Under the pieces are notes generated by a model. That model was given only the letters and a program-made list of their open reading frames with translations, was not told the origin of the DNA and searched no databases. From positions 1-11,537 of the forward strand of contig JADJJH010000008.1 in assembly GCA_016706595.1 (NCBI GenBank): DNA of 11,537 bases. The letters run 5' to 3'. Both the position numbers and the translations under genes were made by a program. Source of the DNA: Bacteroidota bacterium (GTDB lineage Bacteria > Bacteroidota > Bacteroidia > Chitinophagales > Chitinophagaceae). Position 1 is the first letter of the stretch, and each line of letters opens with the position of its first letter. Positions 1 through 9,032 of the stretch are shown one piece after another.

Positions 1-24
1 TTTATTACCCAGTTTAATATAAAG

Positions 25-909
25 ATGCATTCAAATTAAGTATTGTGATTCCAGCTTTATAGCATTGAATCTTGCAAGTATTATCCAAAATAGAAGAGAT
101 GATTTTATTTGTAGCCAACTAATATATCATGTTCTGGGTGGTGAATGACGGAAGTAAAGATATCGTTACTAAGATGGACTACAACAATTCAAAATCAATA
201 ACCCGAATTTTCATTACAAATTATTTCACATTCGCAAAACCGTGGATATGGAGGTGCTTTGAAAAGCGGAATACTGCATCAAAACAGAGTATAGTAACGA
301 TGGATGCCGATGGACAACATCGAATGGAAGACTTACCTAAATTATATCAGCGCATGAAATTGGAAGGCGCAGATTTGTGTATTGGCAATCGCAATTTTAA
401 AGGTTCCAGTTTTCAAGAAATGTTATAAAAAAATGGTGCTACTTTGTTCAAAATCTATCCGGTATTGAGGTTAGTGATTTAAATAGTGGCATGAAAATGT
501 ACAAAACTGCCATTGTGAAAAGCCTACTTAAATACACGCCCAATGGTATGCCGTTTTCGATACCATTGTACTCTTACATCATCAGTTTAGGTATAAAATT
601 GTTGAGAGGATATTGACATTCGTGCAAGGAAAACAGGAAAGTACCATCAATTATAAAACCGCCATTTATACCATTGTAAGTGGCGGAATATCATTATCAA
701 TTTCTTTCCTTTCAAATTTTTTCTATATCTCAGTACTCCTTTTGTACTAACATAATATGGGGCTTGCCACCGTGTTGATTGGAAAAGGGTTAAGTACAGG
801 AACTTCGTTTTTATTATTGGCGAGCTTAAATTTTTTCTTTTTTGGTATCATACTCGAAAACGTGGTACGGTCGCGTTTCGAGCATTATACTTATGTAAAA
901 GAACCTTAG
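25..909 (+). pseudogene. Family 2 glycosyltransferase (dolichyl-phosphate mannosyltransferase-like), membrane-anchored, multiply frameshifted
   Basis: This gene would transfer a sugar from a nucleotide sugar, probably to a lipid carrier or a growing glycan at the cytoplasmic face of the inner membrane. Reading across frames gives a start MHSN..LSIVIPA from the ATG at 25. It continues with VVNDGSKD (about 135-161), NRGYGGALKSGI (about 239-275), the DxD-type metal site in MDADGQH (300-320), and VSDLNSGMKMYKTAI (about 470-515). Then come two hydrophobic stretches (about 690-850) and an end in ENVVRSRFEHYTYVKEP with TAG at 907-909. The motif order and the C-terminal membrane pair fit the DPM1-like branch of GT2, at a normal length near 295 residues. 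At least six frame changes and several stops interrupt it, yet family residues persist throughout, which suggests sequence error more than decay. The exact sugar cannot be told. It leads the polysaccharide genes that follow. Confidence 0.82.
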
Positions 910-1054
910 TTTATTGAAAAATATTTTTTAACTGTCATAATAAATGAATTCAAAACTTAAGGATGGAAACCACTACCGGAAGTTTATATAATTTTTAAAC
1001 CAACATCATTTTTTAATTACAGCAATGTAATAAAACAATTATAATATTGTATAC
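910..1054. other. Spacer between the glycosyltransferase and the ketoisomerase
   Basis: The spacer is 145 bases and very AT-rich. I see no coding potential and no convincing Bacteroidota promoter (TTG - TAnnTTTG). The stretch before the ATG at 1055 is A/T-rich without a Shine-Dalgarno sequence, which is ordinary for this phylum. Confidence 0.4.
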
Positions 1055-1458
1055 ATGGAAAACGCAGCTAGGCCACATATAATCGAATTTAAAAGAATAG
1101 GCGATGCATCCTTAGGTTATATTTCTTAGCAAAAAGAGACACTTCCTTTTGAGGTGAAAAGAGTGTATTGGACCTATTTTACACCTGAAGATGTGCAACG
1201 TGGCGGCCATGCACATTATGATCTTGAACAAAATTTTTTGCTGTAGCCGGTAAGATTATTGTAAAAACTGAATTATTAAATGGAGAGATTGGAGAATTTA
1301 TTTTAGACAAACCAAATATGGGTTTATACATTCCCAAAATGTGCTGGCGAGAGATGCAGTACACCCACAATGCCGTGCAAATTTGTATGGCAAGTTTGGC
1401 TTATGCAGAGGATGATTATATCAGAGATTATCAAGAGTTTAAAAATAAATCTTTGTAA
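1055..1458 (+). pseudogene. fdtA: WxcM-like dTDP-4-dehydro-6-deoxyglucose 3,4-ketoisomerase, one stop and one frameshift
   Basis: FdtA/QdtA-type enzymes move the keto group of dTDP-4-keto-6-deoxyglucose from C4 to C3, preparing it for transamination. The product is a small cupin of about 135 residues, the usual size. It opens PHIIEFKRIGDASLGYIS, followed by LPFEVKRVYWTYFTPED, and then the active-site segment RGGHAHYDLEQ (1199-1231) with the two histidines this family uses as catalytic bases. The C-terminal part reads IYIPKMCWREMQYT-like (LYIPKMCWREMQYT here) and ends YIRDYQEFKNKSL, TAA at 1456-1458. An in-frame TAG sits at 1127-1129. One base is missing in the A/T homopolymer run at about 1231-1239, after which the frame AVAGKIIVKTELLNG resumes. 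The stop is 2 bases before the next ATG, so the genes are one operon. Whether the product has the galacto (FdtA) or gluco (QdtA) configuration cannot be read here. Confidence 0.88.
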
Positions 1459-1460
1459 TT

Positions 1461-2225
1461 ATGAAGTTTAATAATAGAAATGTTTTTATTAGTCCAAATG
1501 CAACAATTGGGAAAAATGTAAAGATAGGTGACAATACAACCATTTATGATAACGTAAGTATCGGTGATAATTCCATCATAGCTAACGATTGTATTATAGG
1601 TGAGCCAAGCAACGATTATTATTTCAATGCTGCTTATCTAAATCCGCCAACAAAAATTGGTGCGAATGCTTTAATTAGAAGTCACGCCATAATATATGCG
1701 GACTGTACTATTGGTGATAATTTTCAAACCGGTCATCGGATTACCATACGAGAGAAATCGGTTTTTGGCGATAACTGCCGAGTAGGTACTTCTTCTGATA
1801 TTCAAGGCCATTGCCTATTTGGCCATCATTGTTGGCTACATTCCAATGTATTTATCGCACAAAAATCAAGGGTAGGCAATTTCGTTTTTATTTATCCATA
1901 CGTCGTATTCACAGATGATCCAACGCCCCCATCAAACATTTGTAATGGACCAACCATAGGTGATTATTCGCAAATTGCAGCATGTAGTATTTTGTTACCG
2001 GGTGTTACAATAGGTAAACATTGTCTAGTTGGTGCCGCAAGCATAGTCGGAAAAGATGTTGCCGATTATCAATTGGTTCTGGGTAATCCTGCCAAACCGA
2101 TAAAAGATGTAAGAGAAATAAAATCCAGAGAAACCGGTGAAGCACATTATCCTTGGCCTTACCGATTTGATAGAGGTATGCCATGGCAAGGAAAAGGTTT
2201 TGAGAATTGGGAAAAAGAACAATAA
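1461..2225 (+). CDS. Left-handed beta-helix sugar N-acyltransferase (dTDP-3-amino-3,6-dideoxyhexose N-acetyltransferase-like)
   Basis: This is the only complete, uninterrupted gene in the window, at 254 residues. It probably acetylates the 3-amino group made by the next gene's aminotransferase, using acetyl-CoA, in the cytoplasm. Imperfect hexapeptide repeats run from about residue 10 to 200 (ATIGKNVKIGDNTTI, NVSIGDNSII, PTKIGANALI, CTIGDNF, GVTIGKHCLVGAASIVG), giving a trimeric beta-helix fold. TGHRITIRE (90-98) lies in the middle of the helix, and the exit motif GNPAKPI is at 208-214. A C-terminal tail of about 40 residues rich in Trp, Tyr and Pro follows. The ATG lies 2 bases after the ketoisomerase stop, and the stop is 9 bases before the aminotransferase. 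The ketoisomerase-acyltransferase-aminotransferase trio is the known Fuc3NAc/Qui3NAc gene set, with QdtC/FdtC in this role. The acyl group need not be acetyl. The fold is certain; the substrate is inferred from the neighbours. Confidence 0.9.
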   Translation: MKFNNRNVFISPNATIGKNVKIGDNTTIYDNVSIGDNSIIANDCIIGEPSNDYYFNAAYLNPPTKIGANALIRSHAIIYADCTIGDNFQTGHRITIREKSVFGDNCRVGTSSDIQGHCLFGHHCWLHSNVFIAQKSRVGNFVFIYPYVVFTDDPTPPSNICNGPTIGDYSQIAACSILLPGVTIGKHCLVGAASIVGKDVADYQLVLGNPAKPIKDVREIKSRETGEAHYPWPYRFDRGMPWQGKGFENWEKEQ

Positions 2226-2234
2226 ATTAAAAGC

Positions 2235-3158
2235 ATGAATAGAATACCTTTTTTACATTTTGAACCCATGCATTCGGCTATTCGTACTGAAATGCAAGAA
2301 GCATTTCAGAAGGTTTACGATAGCAATTGGTTTGTGATGGGTAAGAGTGTTGAAACCTTTGAACAAAATTATGCGAGTTTTAATAAGGTAAGTAACTGTA
2401 TTGGTGTTAGTAACGGTTTGGATGCTTTACACTTAGCCTTAAAAGCTTTAGGTGTTGGGCCCGGTGATGAAGTGATTGTACCTTCTAATACATACATCGC
2501 AACTTTGTTGGCGGTTTCATATGTAGGTGCTACGCCCATTTTAGTAGAGCCCGACTTAGATACTTATAATATCAATCCGAAAAATATTGAACAAGCAATT
2601 ACCAACAAAACAAAAGTAATTATGCCTGTGCATCTTTACGGACAAGCTTGTGATATGGATGCGATAATGTCTATCGCAAAAAAGAATAATCTACAAGTTG
2701 TTGAAGACAATGCTCCAGGCACATGGTGCAACTTGTAAAGGTAAATTGACAGGCAGTTTTGGAGATGCCAACGGGACGAGTTTTTATCCGGGAAAAAATT
2801 TGGGCGCCTTAGGCGATGGAGGGGCAATTACCACCAACGATGAAACCCTTGCTCGAAAAATAAGATTATTGCGTAATTATGGCTCCGAGAAAAAATACTA
2901 TAATGAGGTAATTGGTTTTAATATGCGATTGGATGAAATGCAAGCTGCCTTTCTTTCAGTAAAGCTTAAGTATTTGCCTGAATGGACTCGACAGCGACAA
3001 CAAATTGCGCCTATGCGTCGCTTGGGTTTACAAAAGGCGATTTTCCAATTGCCGAAGAATTAGCCAATACCTGTTTAAGTTTACCAATTTGGCCGGGGAT
3101 GACGGAGCATTTTGTAGCCATAATCGCGGAATCTATATCTAAGTTTTATACTAATTAC
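2235..3158 (+). pseudogene. fdtB: DegT/DnrJ/EryC1 family sugar 3-aminotransferase, frameshifted and with an internal deletion
   Basis: This PLP-dependent enzyme would convert dTDP-3-keto-6-deoxyhexose to the 3-amino sugar with glutamate as donor. The N-terminal part (2235-2738) reads RIPFLHFEPMHSAIRTEM, then GVSNGLDALHLALKALG, GDEVIVPSNTYIATLLAV and MPVHLYGQACDMDAI. It continues with VVEDN, whose Asp (2706-2708) should bind the PLP pyridine nitrogen. An extra C at about 2715 shifts the frame; removing it gives EDNAQAHGATCKG. The PLP lysine is in SFYPGKNLGALGDGGA, codon 2794-2796. After LPEWTRQRQQIA (about 3010) the sequence jumps to AYASLGFTKGDFPIAEELANTCLSLPIW, the normal C-terminal end, in another frame. 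From memory of the family roughly 60-80 codons are missing at this junction. The final stop is also lost, so the last frame runs on into the next gene; I end the gene at FYTN. Total coding length is about 310 codons against a usual 365-375. Confidence 0.87.
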
Positions 3159-3191
3159 GAATTGGGTACAGTTGATATTCAAATAAATAGC

Positions 3192-4490
3192 ATGGTTTTA
3201 AATTTTATAAAATCCATTTTGGTCAACAACTTGCCGGAAAGAAATCTATTCTATTTGGTTGGGGTCTACGAAAATTTTTTTACTTCTATTTTATCTTTTA
3301 TCCGCGGTAAATATATTCCTAAATTTATTATTTCTTTGTTGAAGGCTATCGGTATTCGAGTGCTGCGATTTGAGAATATTGTGAATTTTGCACTAACTGA
3401 GCCTGAAAAAGTAAAATATATTTTTAAAAAGGAAATTGATTTATTTTATTCTCCTCCATGTTTTGATGAATCTAATTCAAGAAGTACTCTTATTCAAAGT
3501 GAGAATGATATTAAACAATATGCTGCCGAATTAAAGGATGTAGGTATTATTGGTAATTCAAATCTAATACTAACTGGGAATGAGAAAGCATTATATGATA
3601 TTCAGCATCATGACAAGAAGGAAAGATATAGTTATACCGATGGCGCTATAATTTCTGCAAATAGCCAATTTTGCTTGGCTAACTTTAAAGAATCAGGTAT
3701 TTCCTTTGAAAGTGCCATATTTATTGGTGGAAATTTTTCTTCAAATTATTATCATTTTATTTATGAGATACTTGTGAAATTTGAACATATTAATAGTTTA
3801 GGGTTAAGTGAAGACGTGCCAATTTTAGTTGACAACATTTGCCTTCAGAGAAATCGGTTCAAAGAATTGCTTGATTTTATGAATAAGGCAAAAAGGAAAT
3901 TAGTAGGAATTAATAGCCAACAATTATATAGGGTAAAGAATTTATTTCATATTTCCTGCCCAAATTTGATTCCGCCTAATTTTAAGGATAATAAAAATAT
4001 CCATGCCGAGGATGCATTATTTGAATTGGGTTCACTTAATTTTCTCCGTACAAGTTTGTTTCAATTATCTAAGGCTTCAGGCTTTCCAAAAAAAATTTTT
4101 CTATCCAGCTGAAAAGCCAGGAGAGGAGAAAATTTAAAAAAGAGGAGTAAAGGAAGTTTGTATTAAGCATGGGTTCCAGAAACTGTTTTTCCTGAAGATT
4201 TGCAGTAGCAGAACAAATTGCAAGTTCTCAATCCAATATTCTCATTGCTGGGGGCGGCGGTGCAGCTTTTACCAATTTATTGTTTTGTAAAAGCGGCTGC
4301 AAAGTAATTTGTTTTACTAATTATGCTTTTAATATATCTGTATTCCTCAACTATTGCAAAGTATGTTGGGGTGGATATGTTGTATGTAAGTGATGATTCA
4401 AAAAATATTTCAAACGTTATAAATCTACACGAATCTTTTAATATCGATTTGACAAAACTAGAAGAAAAAATAACACAAAATTTATTATAA
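3192..4490 (+). pseudogene. GT61 family (DUF563) glycosyltransferase, frameshifted in its last third
   Basis: A family 61 glycosyltransferase, probably adding one residue of the repeat unit. I chose the ATG at 3192 because the open frame extending upstream of it (from 2982) is the tail of the aminotransferase, joined only because that gene's stop is missing. The frame is open to 4112, about 306 residues. The hallmark segment IGGNFSSNYYHFIYEIL lies at about 3722-3772. It is followed by VPILVDN and by the family's KKIFLS (normally IFxSR) near 4090. Beyond that the protein continues in other frames. EVKEVCIKHGF-like residues lie at 4140-4185. AEQIASSQSNILIAGGGG and AAFTNLLFCKSGCKVI (4208-4310) match the usual end-of-domain segment AEQ..xFxxA..IIGxHGAGLTN. 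IAKYVGVDMLYVSDD (from 4353) runs to TAA at 4488-4490. At least three indels lie between 4100 and 4353. Assembled length is about 430 residues. The donor sugar is unknown. Confidence 0.83.
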
Positions 4491-4495
4491 TAGTG

Positions 4496-5823
4496 ATGAT
4501 TATATCAGCAAAAGCTAAACATTTCAAGGATAGAACTTGGAAAAAAGTAATCGGGTTTCAGAAGATATATAATTTGTTACTTGTAATTTATAATTTTCTT
4601 TTGTCACTTTATCTAAAGCCTTATTTTAAACTAGTTAGATGGAATTATAAAAGTGTTGTAATCAGACTAAGAAAAAAGGATAAATTAAATGTTGCATTTT
4701 TTGTATTGCATAGTGATGTTTGGAAGTATGATATGTTGTATAGATTAATGGAAAATCATCCCAGGTTTGAACCTATCATTTTTGTATGCCCAGTAGTTAA
4801 TTTTGGCAGAGGGAATATGCTGGAACAAATGGGAAAGACGTATGATATGTTCAGCAAACTAGGGTATAATGTTGTTAAAACGTATAACAAAATGATGATA
4901 CTTATATTGATATCAAAAGGAATATGCAACGGATATTATTTTTACACTAATCCATATCAAGGGCTTATTATGGACCAGTACTTTATTACCAAATTCCTCA
5001 ATACGCTCACCTGTTATGTTCCGTATTCTTTCATGATATTAAGGCACAGATGGGCTTATGATCATTTATTTTACAATCTTGCTTGGAGACTTTTTTATCC
5101 TAATGATATGTATAATGATTATGCAAAAAAGTTTTCATCAACTAAATGCAAAAATGTTTCGATTACAGGGTATCCAATGGCAGATGTGTTTATGAATCCA
5201 TTAATTAAAGCGGATCCTTGGAAAATAAAAGACAAGAAAATAAAGAGAATCATCTGGGCGCCTCACCATACAATCTCTACCATAGGTGATTTCAATTTTC
5301 AAGTTTTATGAGTAATTATAACTTGTTACTTCAAATTGCTGAAAAGTATGAAGGGCTAATACAAATTGCATTTAAACCACTTCCTTTGTTGAAATCAAAA
5401 TTGTATGAACATAATGAATGGGGAAGAGAAATAACAGATAAATATTATAAAAGTTGGGCCGAATTGCTCAACGGTCAGTTTGCAGAAGGAGATTATGTTG
5501 ACTTGTTTTTGACCTCAGATGCTATGATTCACGATTGCGCTTCTTTCTCAGTAGAATATCATTATACAAAAAAGCCCGTAATGTTTATGGCGGGAGAAGA
5601 CGTTACTAAACAATTAAGTGATTTCGGGATATTAGCCTACAATATGCATTACAAAGGAACGCAAAAAATAGATTTTGAGCAATTTATTGAAGATGTAGTA
5701 TTGAATGGGAATGACGTTATGTTTGCAGCACGACAAACTTTTTTTAGTGAGCATCTACTGCCTCCAAATGCAAAAAGCGCTTCTCAAAATATGATTGATG
5801 AGATAGTTAAAATGTTGAGTTAG
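4496..5823 (+). CDS. CDP-glycerol glycerophosphotransferase family protein (TagB/TagF-like), single frameshift
   Basis: Members of this family move glycerol phosphate (or another polyol phosphate) from a CDP-linked donor onto glycans. In Bacteroidota they occur in O-antigen and capsule loci. Two frames, 4496-5311 and 5308-5823, join into one protein of about 443 residues once a missing T in the run at 5296-5299 is restored: IGDFNF then SSFMSNYNLLLQIAEKYEG. The N-terminal half has KLNVAFFVLHSDVWKYDMLYR, a Rossmann-like start. It is followed by FYTNPYQGLI, TCYVPYSFM, VSITGYPMADVF and IIWAPHHTI. The C-terminal half has FKPLPLLKSKLY, where the family normally reads KPHP, and VDLFLTSDAMIHDCASF then SVEYHYTKKPVMF, the usual donor-site loop. 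A GTG at 4493 is an alternative start directly before the ATG; the gene begins only a few bases after the GT61 stop. The frameshift at a homopolymer is probably a sequence error. The acceptor is unknown. Confidence 0.85.
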
Positions 5824-5857
5824 GTTTAATAAAATAATTAGTAAAAATAAGAAGATA

Positions 5858-6486
5858 ATGGATAAAAATTATTGGGAATCATATTACGCACAGCAAAATG
5901 CTATTATGATACAATCACCTTTTGCAGAATATGTTGCAAAAAATTTAATTGCAATATGTAACTCTTTAATCGATCTTGGTTGTGGAAACGGGAGAGATGC
6001 AATTTATTTTGCAAACGTCATAAAAATGTATTAGGAGTTGATCAGTGTGAAAATGAAATTGCCTATTTGGAAAATCGGTATGGGAAACCTGGAAATTTAG
6101 AATTTGCTTGTTCAGATTTTAGTGAGTTAGACGATAGTAGCAGATACGATATCATTTATTCTCGGTTTACAATGCATACAATTTCAAGTAAAACAAGAAA
6201 AAAAGTTCTTAAATGGGCACATCGTAACCTAAATACTCATGGAATGTTTTGCATAGAAGTGCGAGGGCAAAAAAATGAAATATTTGGTAAAGGCGAACCT
6301 GTAGAAGATGAAAAAGATGCTTTTTATTCCTTAATGACCATTATAGGCGTTTTTCTTAATTTCGAAAACCTTTGTGACCAGCTAAATAGCATCGGCTTTG
6401 CGATTGACTATGCAGAGGAAAAAGAAAGGTTTGCGCCTTTTAATAATTTAGACGAAACATTTATTAGAGTTATTGCATGCAAATAA
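5858..6486 (+). CDS. Class I SAM-dependent methyltransferase, frameshifted
   Basis: Probably an O-methyltransferase that decorates or caps the polysaccharide. Translation from the ATG at 5858 gives MDKNYWESYYAQQ, then SPFAEYVAKNL and motif I LIDLGCGNGRDAIYFA (about 5966-6013). A base is missing in the A run at 6013-6015. With it restored the protein continues KRHKNVLGVDQCENEIAYL, where the Asp ends beta-strand 2 and should hold the SAM ribose. Next comes FACSDFSEL and YDIIYSRFTMHTIS, and the end is TFIRVIACK with TAA at 6484-6486. Length is about 210 residues, normal for the group. Inside the open downstream frame a second, compensated frameshift (about 6326-6354) replaces the family's NDHYRRFLNFENL by unrelated residues; see findings. 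The gene starts 34 bases after the preceding stop with an A/G-rich leader. The fold is clear from motif I; the substrate is not recognisable. Confidence 0.82.
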
Positions 6487-6538
6487 AAGTCATTTTAAAT
6501 AGTGAGATAATTATTTATTCAATCCAAGAATTGTTAAA

Positions 6539-7989
6539 ATGACAGTCCAATCATTAAAATCAAAAACTATCAATGGTCTTATCTGGAGTTCAATAGATAA
6601 AATCGTAGTTCTTGTATTTGGATTTCTTACTGGATTATTTTTGGCTCGTATGCTGATGCCTGCAGATTATGGATTGATTGGAATGTTGGCGATATTTTTA
6701 GCTGTTTCGCAATTGCTTGTTGAAAGTGGTTTCTCAAGCGCATTGATTCAAAAACACACGCCAACAAATGAAGATTATTGCACTATTTTTTATTTTAATC
6801 TTATAGTTTCCAGCTTTTTTTATTTGATTTTGTTTTTTACTGCGCCTTTAATTGCTTCGTTTTATAATGCACCTCAACTTACTTTAATCACAAGAGTATT
6901 GTCGCTTAGCCTTTTAATCAATTCATTGTCATTTGTTCAGCAAACTAGACTAACTATTAATTTAGATTTTAAAACACAATCAAAAGTCTCAATATGTGCT
7001 GTAGTAATAAGTGGTGTATTGAGCCTTTTATTGGCTTATTCTGGTTATGGAGTTTGGGCTTTGGTATTCCAAATTCTAATTGCAGCACTAATCAAAACAT
7101 TGTTATTATTTTATTTTAATAGGTGGATTCCTGCTTTAATTTTTAATATATCATATCGTTTAGGAATTGTTTAGATTTTCATCACATTTATTAGGTGCAA
7201 GGTTAGTCGAAACTTTGGTAAGCACTGTCTACTCAATTATTATAGGTAAGTATTTTAATACTAGAGATCTTGGATTTTATACAAATTCAAAGCAGTATCC
7301 CGAATACTTATCCTTTGCAACAGGAGGTGTATTAATGAGTGTTACTTTTCCTGTTTTGGCATCGCTTAAAAATGAAAGAGAAACTATGGTTTTAGTTTAT
7401 GGCCGCCTTCTGCGGGTAACCGCTCTTTGTAATGCCGATATTAACGCTGTTCGCACTTTTATCTGAACCATTTACACGTTTGATATTAACCGAAAAATGG
7501 ATGCCCTTAGTTCCACTAATGCAATGGATGTGCTTTGCCCGTTTATTGGCTCCTATCTGTTCTATTAACATGGTTATACTTAATGTAATAGGAAGAAGCG
7601 ATCTGTTTTTAAAAGTTGAACTTTCAAAATTGCCAATCACATTAGTGGCTTTAATTATTACAATACCTTTCGGTTTAAAAGCTATTGTGATAGGACATTT
7701 TGTTACCATGCTTATTACTTTTTTCATCACAACTTATTATTCAGGTAAGTTATTTGGTTTTGGTGCTTGGAGACAAATGCTTGACATGAAAACCGTTGTA
7801 ATAGCTACCATAATAATGACAACAGGTGTTTTAGCTTGCAATTATTTTATCACAAACGATTTCCTTAAATTACTTCTAGGCGGTTGTGTAGGTGTTGGTT
7901 TGTATTTATTAGCTGCCTTTGTCATGAGGATAGAAGAGATTAAGGATTTGAATGAACTCATTAAAAACACCATCAGGGGTAAAAAATAA
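6539..7989 (+). CDS. Lipopolysaccharide/O-antigen flippase (Wzx-like, MOP superfamily), two frameshifts
   Basis: This integral membrane protein should flip the undecaprenyl-linked repeat unit across the inner membrane. Three overlapping frames, 6539-7174, 7167-7466 and 7432-7989, make one protein of about 482 residues. The start MTVQSLKSKTINGLIWSSID, then GLFLARMLMPADYGLIGMLA, is typical of the COG2244 flippases. The middle reads LFRFSSHLLGARLVETLVST, then GKYFNTRDLGFYTNSKQYPE. Further on come LLSEPFTRLILTEKWMPLVP and ILNVIGRSDLFLKVELSKLP. About twelve hydrophobic helices can be counted. Both breaks are single extra bases: one G of the pair at 7163-7164 (restoring YRLELFRFSSH) and one A of the pair at 7431-7432 (restoring TALCMPILTLF). 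Doublets and small homopolymers are typical places for consensus errors. It is the last gene of the plus-strand operon. No Wzy polymerase is visible in the window. Confidence 0.88.
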
Positions 7990-8070
7990 TTTCAATAATA
8001 AATCTGTCCTTATTGGGGGGGGGCTTTTTAAGAGCATCGTATGATAAATCTTGCCTCTTTTTTCTCGGCT
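7990..8070. other. Convergent gap with a G9 tract
   Basis: A short gap separates the ends of the flippase and the minus-strand glycosyltransferase. It contains nine consecutive G at 8015-8023, followed by CTTTTTA. A bidirectional terminator would be expected here, but I cannot draw a convincing stem from the sequence as given. The G run may be a damaged terminator arm or an assembly artefact. Confidence 0.35.
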
Positions 8071-8868
8071 TTACGATGTGCTATTTGACTTATAGCCAGA
8101 TGTATAAATTTTCGCAAGAAATTTTATATAAACGATGGCCAAAATTGTTTAAACATATTGAGATCCTCACTATATCTTGAAATTGTTTTCGAGTCCTGCT
8201 GATGACAATGATTCGGAATGTATTCTTCGTTTTAAAAGTACTTTTCTTAGCATAATAAAACCTACCCTTTTTGTTCGCAAAAATTGCACCATATTTGCCA
8301 ATCGATGGTGTTTACTTGATGCGACAATTCGGTCGGGAAAAGTCAGTAAATTTTCAAGGTTATACATTATAGTTGGAAGCGCAATAGGATTGCCGAATGA
8401 TAGTATTCTTTTTTTCCAGAACGTAGCACTAAGATGGCTTTTGAACGGCATAAAAATCGAAAGTATTAAACGTTTCACTTTTAGCATTAAGGTAATCGGT
8501 CTATCCTGCCCATCCATAATTTCGACATAGTTAGTAAAGCAAATTAAAGTGTCGCTATACTTTTTAGCGGCGGCAATACAAGTGTCTGCATACTCAGGCA
8601 AATACAAATCATCTTGATGGGCTATGGTAACATATTTTGTTTTTACTTGTTGAAACGCAAAATTATTATCGTGTACAACACCTTTACCATAATCGGTAAC
8701 AAATACTTCGATACCATATTTTTTAGCGATCGCAGAAATATAATCTGATGGGGTAGACGTGCAAATACATATTTCGCTTTTACTAGTTTGGTGCATTAAT
8801 GAATTAATACATTCATCCAAATACGGACTGTTTCTATAAGCCAAAACCACAAAACTATGATCATTCAT
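8071..8868 (-). CDS. Family 2 glycosyltransferase, frameshifted internally and near the C-terminus
   Basis: A cytoplasmic GT-A glycosyltransferase. The ATG is at 8866-8868 and the open frame runs to 8170. It begins HSFVVLAYRNSPYLDECINSL, then SEICICTSTPSDYI, KYGIEVFVTDYGKG, and the metal-binding segment YVTIAHQDDLYLPEYADTCI. It continues SHLSATFWKKRILSFGNP and IMYNLENLLTF. Residues after TFPDR are shifted. The conserved acceptor-side motif DWQIW is encoded in another frame at 8289-8303. The open frame becomes correct again at GFIMLRKVLLKRRIHSES. Another indel near 8180 hides the true end: reading on gives RYSEDLNMFKQFWPSFI, then KFLAKIYTSGYKSNSTS with TAA at 8071-8073. Restored length is about 265 residues, in line with close family members. 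It faces the plus-strand operon and lies downstream of a second broken aminotransferase, so it probably belongs to a second glycan transcription unit. Confidence 0.82.
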
Positions 8869-9032
8869 ATTCTTTTGATTAGGTGCGATTCAATTTTCTA
8901 GCGCTATGCTATAATGTTTTTTAGATTTCGTCATCATGTAAATTCATCTTGCTATGAAATAATTATTTGGAAGTATATTAATATGTAATAAACGAAATTA
9001 GAATCAGTACCATTAGCATTACGATAAATCAA
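8869..9032. other. Spacer before the minus-strand glycosyltransferase
   Basis: 164 AT-rich bases. The only structure seen is the 8-base palindrome TAGCGCTA near 8898. An A-rich stretch lies just before the minus-strand ATG. No promoter or gene can be supported. Confidence 0.3.

Noticed and set aside
1179..1370. Minus-strand open frame opposite the ketoisomerase
   Set aside because: It is the shadow of a recognisable gene on the other strand, with no family features of its own.
2982..4112. A 376-residue open frame suggesting an aminotransferase-GT61 fusion protein
   Set aside because: The first 57 or so residues are the ordinary aminotransferase C-terminus and the GT61 begins at its own Met (3192). 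The fusion exists only because the aminotransferase stop is missing in an indel-rich sequence.
8177..8530. Plus-strand open frame of 117 codons
   Set aside because: It lies antisense to the minus-strand glycosyltransferase, which carries clear family motifs.
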